A DNA stretch of 64,000 nucleotides from Pomphorhynchus laevis (lineage: Eukaryota; Acanthocephala; Palaeacanthocephala; Echinorhynchida; Pomphorhynchidae), in the NCBI GenBank assembly GCA_012934845.2, contig WNNJ02001007.1, positions 1-64,000 on the forward strand, read 5' to 3'. The first letter of the stretch is position 1. The number at the start of each line of letters is the position of its first letter. Positions 45,301 to 57,300 of the stretch are shown here, piece after piece. The notes under the pieces were generated by a model. The model worked only from the letters and a program-made list of their open reading frames with translations, had not been told where the DNA came from and did no database searches. The translations under genes and the position numbers were made by a program.

Positions 45301-48300
45301 GGATGAAGATGAAATAATCGATAATCGAGATATTGCCGTAAGTGACGAATGTAAATTGGATGAAGTAAAAACCTGTATTTTTACACCATCAAAATCGTTG
45401 GAAGCAAAAAAAGCTCGAAATATCAATGAAAGGTATATCAACATACAATTTTTATTTGAATCTGTTTTTGCTCTTTTTGAGGTCAAGACGGTCGGGACAG
45501 TATAGATCTGTCTATGATGACAACGTTGTTTCCTTTAGATCAAATGATATAAAGCGTAGAGTACGTTTTTGACTTGACATTTTTAAAAATTCCAAATTAA
45601 TGTAGATATTTTTTTGTAAATAAAAATACATACACAGATAAAAATATTTATCAGACGGCAGTTACTTCGTATTTACAGAATTTACAGCTCTATTTATCAA
45701 TGGTTTGCAGTCAAACGGCGATTAATTGTAAAACTGTGTTTTCCTTAGTTAGAAATCAGACTAAATAATTGTTTAACAATTAAAGTATTAGAATAAACTC
45801 ATCCACATCTCTACTATTGTACGTAGTGATTTTAACATCCTTTTAGATCGTCCTTCCCACCCTAATAATATAAAACTAGTCACCTCTTTTAATGAATACA
45901 ATTACTCCAAAATACCGACTCATGCAACTTATGTTCTTTGTAGAACTCACGGCTGCATTGCTTTACCTATACATCTTTAACTGCCTTACTCTATTTCTAC
46001 TTATCATCTATGATTATCTGATCACTTTCTAATGACTCTATGCCTAAATCTAGGTGTCCAACCATATTTTAATATAGCGTTCTCTATTCCTGTTCATGAA
46101 TAAGAACAAGATTAGAGATCTCGTTGCTAAGTTCTTGATCGAGAATCTCTCGTTCCATCCTCACCTCGTTGCTAAGTTCACAACTAGCTGCTGATTAGTT
46201 ATCCTCTTTATTTGACTCTGAATTGACCATTGTCCTCGATTGCATTTTTCCTCTCCGTTGGTACGATATAAAATAATTTGATCATGCTCATTGGTTTGAC
46301 TCTGATTGTCGCATGTCCAAACGCAATCTTCGTCACCTTCATCGAATTTAGTTACGACATATCAGACGCTGTGACGATCCTTGTACTCATAAACATTATC
46401 CTGACTATTTTCGAGACCGACGCTCTCACTATTTCCTTATTCATCAAAAATATTTAATATTCTGGCAGTATGCGTCTTCCGATAACCCGAAAAATTCTTG
46501 GAAAATATTAAACTCTATTTTTTCTTGTACCTCTTCAATATCGTGAAGAACTAATATGAACTTGATCCTGAAACATATTAATATCCAAAAGTATCACTCT
46601 TAACTCTTCATATTATGTACCATACTTGCCTTTTCTTTCTGAACAGTTCCATATACTGCCATGATGATAATTCATCTACTCTCTTACACTTAATAGCTCG
46701 TATTAACAGCTAGACTCAATTTTAACTTATCTTCTCAAGCTAATCTGTCCTTACCGTCACCGCCTTATTTAATACTCCAATTCAAAGTAACACTTTCCCT
46801 TCTGCCTGGAAAGCCGTCATCGTTCGTTCTCTATGTAAAAATCGTCCATCGATCCCAGTACTCCATCACCATATCGTCCTATATCCAACCTCTCAAACAT
46901 CACCAAACTTCTCAAGCGTTAAGTCCTATCTCAATCAACGCTCCCATCATTTCCTTATTCATCTATATTGTATCTTTGTGACAATTATCGACATACCATT
47001 GTAATATCAATATATCGAATTAATATTGAAATTTAATTAATATTGAATTAATGAACATAAGGAACGACAAGCTTGACGCGAAACTTATTTCGCGTCAAGC
47101 TTGGAAAAATGAATGACATGCAAATTTGATGGCAAATCAAGTAACATTTTTAAATCGATAGCATTTACCAAATATCAAGTTTTCTTATATGGAGATAAAT
47201 TTGTTATTCCCTCTATTCTGTAAATGTGAAGGTGTATACATTTCTTCTTTAATGCTGTATGTTGATTTGAATATAAACAAATTTTAGCGACGGATTGTGA
47301 AAAGGCAGGAAAAACAATTGTATCCATCAGACCACGAAGAACATGAAATTATGCAACATCATTCAAATAACGAAAACAAGGTAGGTATTCAATCACTTAT
47401 ATAACTAGATAGACAGGAAAGCTTTAGGCATTCCGGTAAAGAAAGATAAATAAAAAATGAATCATTTTCTCTTAAAAGCCAAATGCTTTATTGTTTCCTA
47501 AATTTATATAGCCCTCCTTGACAATCTTAATTGTTTGATTCATTTATTTTTATCACTGAAGTCAGATGGTAATATTTTACATTAAAATTAAATACAATTT
47601 TAAAGCGCATAATTCGAATACGCACAGAATAACGAAAGTAAACGATAGAAAAATGCATACTTTAACATCTCCAATACAACATATAACAAATAGTATGATT
47701 TGCTTCATTATAAAATCAAACAATCAGGGCCTTTTTGTGACTGCAATCTGCAATCATTTTATTTTTATATATGAGCAAAATTTTCAAAAACGATATATTT
47801 TTTCTTCATGTGCAATTGTTGTATATTCCCCATAATTTTTGTTTTGAATTCTTCCGAAGGTTATAAATTGGATAAATTTATAAATTGCATACTTTAACAT
47901 CTCAAATACAACATATAACAAATAGTATGATTTGTTATATAGCTTCATTATAAAATCAAACAATCAGGGCCTTTTTGTGACTGCAATCTGCAATCATTTT
48001 ATTTTTATATATGAGCAAAATTTTCAAAAACGATATATTTTTTCTTCATGTGCAATTGTTGTATATTCCCCATAATTTTTGTTTTGAATTCTTCCGAAGG
48101 TTATAAATTGGATAAATTTATAACCTTGGATGAATCACGCATGCTAAGCAAATATAATTTTGACGATTTAATTAACACAATATTGAACAGATTCTATCAA
48201 AAAGCAAGCAATGCTGATATTTATTATATTTGTATGTTTTCTGGTTCCAAGTTTCTAGTGAGAAAGACATGTAGATAAAATAATGAAATAACAAGCGATT

Positions 48301-51300
48301 ATAGTCCCAGTCTTACGGACTTTTATCAAGCATTTAAATTTTTAATCGATTAAATTTTGTATTTTTGATTTATCATTTTATTTAAAAATGATAATCTGAA
48401 ATTGATTTTTTAGAATAGAAACTTTTTTTAGCAACGAATTAATTTATACAAAATTATTAATTTATACAAAAATATTTTTTAGATGAAAAATAATTACATG
48501 GGAAATAACAAGCGATTATATTCTTTAGATTATAATTTTTTGTCATTTTAATTTTTAAATTTATTTTTCGATTTAAATTTTATTTATCATTATTTTTAAT
48601 TTTTATATGAAATATTATTTAAAATAATAATATTTAATACATAGACTTAGTTAGCTGATCTGGTTAATCTGAATTTCACTTAAGGATAATAATTAATTAT
48701 TCCATTATTTCATAAATTCAAGAATTAAACTGAATTTCATGTAATAATTCGATTATTTTAAATATTTAGCAGATAAAAAATTTATTTTGAAAATATCTCT
48801 TTTTCAATCTATTCTTTTTATTAAAGAATAATTTTTTTTATTAATGTCTTTTCTTTTTTATCTATTTGACTTTTATTTTAAATTTATATTTTAAATTTTA
48901 ATTTAAAATTAAATAAAATATTTTATAAATTATTTATTATGTAATTATTTATTATTTAATTCTTGGAATTTTATTTAGTATTACTTTTAAAATAATTATA
49001 ATTTAAAATTTAAACTATTTTTCATTTGTTACTAATAATTATTTGAACATCGCGTTCGTTTTCGTCTGCTTTGTCTAACTTATCGCCTTCTCCATTGTAA
49101 TTCTTATCTCTATCTGCCAACTTTAAGTGAATCTCGCTATCTTTCTACTCAACTACGTTCCTGTGTTTCTCTTCTGCTACTCGTACCTCTCCACTCAACC
49201 AACTTCGGCTGATGATCCCTACATATCGCTGCTCCTCTCCTTTGGAATTCCTTACCTGATCATCTGCGATCATCATCCTCACTACAATTTTTCAAAAAGC
49301 AAATAAAATCGATGCTACTAAACGATTAACTTTTTTTTATCTGTTTCGTTTTTTGGCGTTTAAATGAAAAATATTTTTTGGCGTTTAAGTGAAATCTTGT
49401 GCGTTTTAGTTACATCAAAAGCAACTTCGTCTTGTGTGTTTATGTATAATTGTAATTATATTGAATTTGTAAGTAATATAATTTGTAAGTAATAATATTG
49501 TAATCAGTTAATTGATACTTATAGCTTTGCCTTATCGATTATTTTTTCAAATGATCGTAGTCATTAATTTTATAATGACTCATTAATTATTAATGAGTCA
49601 TCTTATTAAGATGTAATGGTATCTATACCACTACATTATGTAATGTAGTGGTATCTTATGAAATAGAGACATTTTGATCATTCGAATCACAAAGCCGCAG
49701 GCAGTTTGAACATATCCACATGCATATAAAGAGCAAACAACGTTAGTCAATAATAATCCATCATAATATATAACGCAATATATTTTTTATTAAAAATTTT
49801 CAATTGATGTAGTTTTGTAAATATGTGGTGTAATTAATTCTTGCTTCTTATTTGGATCACATTATATTTTCTTGTACTATTTTCTGTAAAGTCTGTATTT
49901 TGACCGTTTTTAAAAAGCTAAAATTTTTCAATAAAAAAATTTAGTTGTAATTTTTCTTTTAGAAATTTGGTCTGTCGAATCGAAGGAACAATTACACAAG
50001 ACCACAAAATAATCGGAAGGAAAGACCAAAAAATATTTCTGCAACCGCATCACATCGTAATGAAGATTCTTATGATTACCGCCACTACGACGATAACTTT
50101 GACAGTGAGATTTTACTTCAAATACTAGATTAAAAATATAATCTTAATTGATTTTTTTATGCAAATATCTAATTTTTAGCGTTTTAGATAAATATAAATT
50201 TTAAATTTATATTTGAATTTTAAATTTCCTGTCTATGTTGAAATATCATATTTATTTAATTTAATTGTATTTTATTTTTCAAAGGTTTTCATTGTATGTC
50301 AAAACCACCAGTTTATTCAAAACGAATAATTATCAAAAAAAATATAAATTTATATTTTAAATTTTTAAAATTAACCGTTTACTTGATATTAGTATACTCT
50401 TTCTTAACTGACGTTGTTCAAAGTAAACACAATATTTTTGTTGAATATTTTTAAATGAACCAGCAAAGCAATATATGCAACGTCAGCTAACGGCATTGTA
50501 GTAATAAATAATAGTAATTCTTAAATAGCAGATGAATACTTTGATATTGAGGATTTGATAAGGTATCATCCTTAATGCCAATATATAAAACGTTGAACTA
50601 AACTCAATTGACTTTACTTTAAATCAAATCTTTAGATACATTCTGCTTGTAAGTTAAAGCTCAAACTTACATTTTACAATTTATACAATTCCAAGTTTGG
50701 AACTTGGAATTTTACAATTCCAAGTTTTATCAATTTATATTTCAATTTAACTTACATGTGATTTAATAATCAAATTTAAATTTAATTATATATTTTTATA
50801 ATAAAATATAATAATTAAATTTCCAAGTTTCTTTTAACTCATATTTCAATTAAACTACTTTGATTAACTGGTTTAATTAAATGGTATAATAATTAAATTT
50901 TCTACTCAAAAGTTAAAACTTGTATGTTTATAATATTATTATTTGTTAACTTTTAGTCAAATAAACTATTTTAATAAAACCAATTAAATATTGATTAATC
51001 ATTTTATAATTCCGTATAAAATATAAAATATTTGATTTTGTATTTTATTACAATACCAAATATATACGTAATTGTATTAATTATTAAAATTGCCATTATT
51101 ATTGCCATTATTATTTTCATATGTTTAGATTATCATCACTCGATGTATCGTGATACACCAGATGTATACTACGATATCAATCGACATGGCCGCACACAGT
51201 ATAGACGACGTAAGCAACTCAGATTTTTGCAGTTTAAACATTTGAAATTTTATATTTTAGATGAATTTGACGTGGACTCCTGTGAACCAAATTATTACGA

Positions 51301-54300
51301 TGTTAAAAGGGTATTATTACATTTTATGTTGAATTAAGTTTATTCAATAATAATGAAAATTGCAAAAATAATTAATTAATTATGATTTATATATTTTTTT
51401 CTTATTTTGAGATGTCGTTACTCAAAATAATAAATTTTGTCGTAACACAAATAAGCTATTAAGAAAATTGTCCTTTGCTATTTCATCAAAAAGGCTATTC
51501 TATTTTGCGTTTTTCGGCTTGCAGTATTTTATTTAAATTCGTTAACTGTTAATTTACGCGCATCTGATTTTTATTATTCCTAGATTCTAGGCGCATTGGA
51601 TTTTTATAATAATCATCGGATTATATGCTAATCTCAATGTGCAATTAGTCTACTAATAGAGTAATTGTTTAGTTACTTTAGCTACTATTGAAATTATTTA
51701 GATACTTTCAATAGGGGGACTGTTTTCATCTACTATTATTACATGATTACTTGCGTTATTGAGATTATTTAGCTACTTTCGTTAGTGAGACTATTTTTTC
51801 AGCAACATGCTCTATTTCTTATCTAATTACAGAATGTAGTTGTTAGCGAGACTGTATTTTTCAGCAACATGCCTTATTTCTCATCTAATTACAGAATTTA
51901 GTCATCTAATTACAGAATATTTATGTGACATAATTTTTTTTAATTCTTGTCGAATATAAAGTCACACATGTCCCTATTTGGAATAAGTCATTCTTTGAAG
52001 ATCATCGTTTTTATTTTAAACTTATCTTTCATGCGCGCATTATTAAAAATCATTGGATGTTAAATGTATAAGAACAAATATTAAGGATACAGTTATGTCA
52101 AATCCAGGTCGTCAATCATACAGACGAAGTGCGAACCGCAGCAATTATCGTGGGCGATATAGTTCTGACTACTTTCCTGTAAGCGAAGCTAAGGATCCGT
52201 GCTTTTTTGCTACAATATTTGCATGTTAAGGATGATATTTTACCCTCGAATTCTAAGATAGAAGTTGAAAACGAGAACTATTCAAATAGCAATAAACAAC
52301 CGTCTTCAAAGTATAGAAGGTAGACTAACTGTCATGCTCATTTTGCGTTTATATTACTTTAAATTTAATGAAAATGCAACAAGAAAATCATAAAACAATA
52401 AAAACATAAAACGTTTTTATTTAAGCGACTTTATTTTTGTGAGCATAAATTCATTTATATGAGCGTAATTCAATTTTGTTTTGAATTTGCTGATCATTTT
52501 TTAAATGTCTGTTTCTGTATTTAATTCATTCATTTTCTCTTCTTTAAGTGATCGTTGATTTATTAAAAGGAACTTTAAGCTACAGAAATAAGCTCAAACC
52601 ACATGTATATTAAAGAATATGTTCCGCGTTTGAATTTTAAAAATTCAATTCTGTATTTTGAATTTTAATTTTATATATTCAATTTGTTAAATCTGATAAC
52701 TCAAATTTGATCTATCTAATGTCAATTTAACTTACTTGATCCAATTTAATTCAACAATTGTAAGAAAGACGAAATTCAAGCATTATATATATATTGTTTG
52801 ATATACAAACAATATGTAGTTTACATTCATTGTTTTTAATTTAATTTCTGATGTCTAATTTGATCACGTTTGATCACATTTTTATCCACAATCCTATGAG
52901 TGTTAAAAGGTCTTTTGCTAGTCTGTCAAATTGCTAACTGGCTATTTTTATTTTTAATTTTTTAATAACTCATTTAATACTTTAATAATTCATTAAAATT
53001 CTTTTATTTCGATTTATATAATTATAGTTAATTATTTTATATCTGTTTAATCTCACTAAATATGAATCTTTGTTTTCCAGCTATAAATTGTTTGTTCAGT
53101 TAAAGTTGTGAGATTGCGTGAACACTTTGCTTTTTACAATGTTTTATCGTTGTTTTGTTATAAAATTGAAGATACTCAGTATCTTCAATACTCAGTTATT
53201 TAAATAGTCAACTGTTCAAAATAAGCAAAAAAATAAGTCATTTGACAATTTAATTTATAAACATTTTAGATTGAAAATGTTTAAATTCATAGTAAATAAT
53301 CTAATCCGAGTAAGAATAAGGAAATATTACGTCCGATTTTGATAAACTTGCAAATTACTTCATCTTTTCTAAGACCATTTATTTCCAATCGATACAAAAA
53401 CATTTATTTTTCGAGCAAAAATTTCTTGAACAACAATTGCTGTTTAAAAAATCGCAGCATATTTCTACCCATCCAGATGACTATAAACGACAACATATAG
53501 CAAAGGTAAACCTCGGTTTACTGTAAACCTATTAAACGAAAGTATGTAGCAGCTACTCTTCGCACTTATAGCAAATTTGTTTTAAAGCAAAATATTTTAA
53601 TATATCGCGTCATAACTAAAATTCCGAGTATGAATCACAAAGTGTCTTCACATTAAATGTGATGTGCAAACGTGTGCAGACCATTTGTTTTATTGCCACG
53701 TGTAATTTCTGTTAATAGGCAATAAAAAAGTGGCAATATATTTTTACAAAATATAAATGTTTAGGAATTGAATTTCTACTTGATAAACCATTGTTTTTTC
53801 AATGGATATTTTACATTTAAATCTTTTTTATTTCACATTTTTAAATCGTTTTTTGTTATTTAAAATGCTTATAGGGAATACAACCGCAGAACAAATTATT
53901 CAAATAACAATCGAAAATCAAGCTTAAATGTAAAATGAATTGTAATAAAGCGAAAATTACATTGTATTACTATAGAAGCCGGTACAAATTGTTCGACCGG
54001 TTGTATCAACAGACGTACAAGATGATATATCGAAATCGTGGGATTCATTACCAGCACTTATTCATGAAAAGGTGACTATTTTTTAATTTATTAATTAATT
54101 ACTAATTATTAACATTTATAAAAAGGTGATCCTATCTTTATTAATTGCTATTTTTCAATAATTCAGGTATATTTAATAACGCAAAATTCGTCAAGTCGGT
54201 CCATTTAAATATTTTTACACTTTTTTAAGTGATTTTGCTAATTTTGATATTGTACTGTTATGACTTGTGTACATAATATATTCACAGATTTGTACACTTA

Positions 54301-57300
54301 AAATATAATTTATGTACTGAGAAAAGTTAGGTGTACATATTTATCAACGGTCGAGAATGCATCATTTGAAGAAGGGTGATCATAACTTCATCCTTTAAAA
54401 AATTTTTTTCAGTTCCTGAATTATAAATATTAAAGTGGCATCTGGCTCAGTTCTCTGATTATTATATGAGTAGCATTTAGAAAATGTTAATCATAGACAT
54501 TCAAGGTAAATTGATGTAGAAATTTAAGTAAGAGTAATATATATATATATATATACATACGAAAATTGCGATTTTAAATAATTAGAAAAATTATATGAAC
54601 TGCTAATGAAATTTAGTACGAAGTGCTTATAAAATAGAACCGATATTTTTTATTTTAATAATAAAAAATATTTTTCGTTATTTCAACAAAACTCTAAAAG
54701 CTCTCAACGATTAAATTTTGACAGATCTTTAGAAATGTATAGTTTTATCGAAACATTAAGTCAAATGAGAACATAATTATTCTTTTGTGTTTAATTGTAG
54801 TCAGTCTACTGATGTAAAAGCCAAACTCTAAATTTCCATAAATTACTTATGAATCATATTACTTAAACGTCATATTGAAAGTTTATCTAATCGAATGTCA
54901 TTATATGAAAAACTGAACTAAATCCATTTTTTGATAAATTTCGCCAAATGTTAAAATCAATTTGTTGAAGAAAGTTATTGCCAGCATTAGCAAAATGAAT
55001 GATCTTCCAATCATACTGATTGGAAGATAATATATAATCTATATAATTTTAATATATAATCTATTATAAGCAACATATGTATGGATTGCATTTTTGACTA
55101 ACAAATAACTGTTTAGATCAGTACAAATGAATCAACTATCAATAAAAGAAATGATGGTTCTGTATCAAGCCACGATCATGTAAGTTTTGTATAACGATTG
55201 TATTTTTAGAATTATAAATAAATTTTCAGTATATCAGCATTAGAGCATTAAAAAGATATTTAGATTTTTATCACATTCAAATTTGACGGTATTCGAAATA
55301 TACCAACAGCGATAAAAATATTCTGTTCGGAAATTTACTAATTAAACAGTTACTGTTTCTTAATTATGAGTCATTGTTTCGAATATTCTCTTACGAATAT
55401 TTTGATACGAATATTCTCTTACAAATATTTTGCTACGAATATTCTATTTCGAATATTCGAAAGAGAATAACCCAATTTTGAATATTCTCTTACAAATATT
55501 CTATTTCGAATATTCTCTTACGAATATTCTCTTTCGAATATTCTATGACGGATACATAAAAGAGAATATTCTAATTTCTAATATTATCTTACGAATATTC
55601 GAAAGAGAATATTCCAATTTCGAATATACTCCTACGAATATTCTATTTCGAATATTCTCTTACGAATATTATCTTTCGAATATTTTCCTACGAATATTCT
55701 CTTTCGAATATCTTCAGAGAATATTCTATTTCGAATATTCTCTTACGAATATTCTCTTACGAATATTCTCTTACAAATATTCGAAATAGAATATTCCAAT
55801 TTCGAATGTTCTCTTAGAATATTCTCTTACGAATATTCTATTTCGAATATTCTCTTGCTGATATTCGTAAGAGAATATTCCTATTTCCAATATTAACTTA
55901 CGAATTTTCTCTTTCGTATATTCTCTTACGAATGTTCTCTTACAAATATTCTATTTTGTATATTCTTCTACGAATATTCTCTTACGAATATTCTTAAGAG
56001 AATACGTAATTGTGGCACGTGTATGGATAAAAAAACAACAATTTGATAATATAAATTTATTTTACAGGACATATTTTGGATAATTCCATAAATGTATAAC
56101 TATCTGTGTTTTCATAATCTTTCTGTGCATTTATGCAGCAGGTATATTTTAATATTCCTGTGATTTTTAATTTTTTATGTTGTTGTTTTCCTTTATGTAT
56201 ATTTTCCTTTATATATATTTCCTTTTCAATATTAATAGAGAAGTGCAAATGTTTCCATTTTCATACATGGATGTTTAATGTTCGTTTATTTGATATACAT
56301 GATTTGTATTGGCGTGATATATTGACATGCACAATACCGAAACGGTAGTTTGGCCAATTTAGTTGCAAATACAATTTGACGATACTTTCTAAGGATAATT
56401 TGTAAGGTTGTTATACTGTTCTGTACTTCAATCCTAAACATATATCTACGAACTACTGTACGAATATCGTCACGAACCAGTTGCAACCAGTTGTTTTAAT
56501 TACCAACATCATCCTACACCGACGATATTAGGCTCAAGATGATGATTATTATAACGATACTTATTATAAACATTAATAGAATAAGTAGACTCCTTACCGG
56601 TCTGGCACTTCGAAATAGATTTCCTGAGCAGGTCATTAATTTGTGAAATATAAAGATGTAATACTGTCCCATGCTTCACTCCCAAACATGTGTCTGCAAA
56701 CTAGTATACGAATATCGCCAAGATCCTGTTTTTAGGTCTGGCACTTTTTAGGAAAATGTAACGCAATCGTTTAACGATGAGCTGAATTCTATATATACTA
56801 TCCAAGTATTACATCATGTTGAAACGTTACTGATCAGTTCCTTCGTACTGAAAATCCACTAAGTACTATCATCGATGCAGGATGATGTTTGTTGATAAAT
56901 CGTGCTGCACCTGGTTAGTGACGATATTCATAAACTAGTTTGCAGACACATGCTTAGGATTAAAGCATAGAGCAGTATAACATCCTTACACTTCATAGAT
57001 TAGATGACCTACTCTGGAAATCTATTTCGAAGCGTCAGACCTGTAAAAAGTCTATAAATCTTCATGCAAGTTTCGTGCAAATTTTCAACGACTAGCTGGA
57101 TCCTAATAGACCACTCAATTTACTTAATTTGTTCAAGTAAATTGTTTACATTAGAGTAAAATCGACATAAATTTAGTTTTGTTTTATAATTTTTAAGTTA
57201 AATATTAATATTGTGAGCACAAATGTCAAATTTAAAATTATATTTAAAATTTAAAATTATATTTTTTGTGAATATTAAAGTAAACCGTAAGCTGTCTTTT

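Noticed and set aside
45433-45505. Exon 9 running on to the stop at 45505
   Set aside because: After the GAAAG/GTATAT donor the translation turns hydrophobic and ends, while clear downstream exons with family-like basic and RG-type sequence remain, so splicing at 45432 is favoured.
55430-55789. 119-residue frame rich in FEYS repeats
   Set aside because: Translation of the GAATATTC tandem array; periodic and not a gene.
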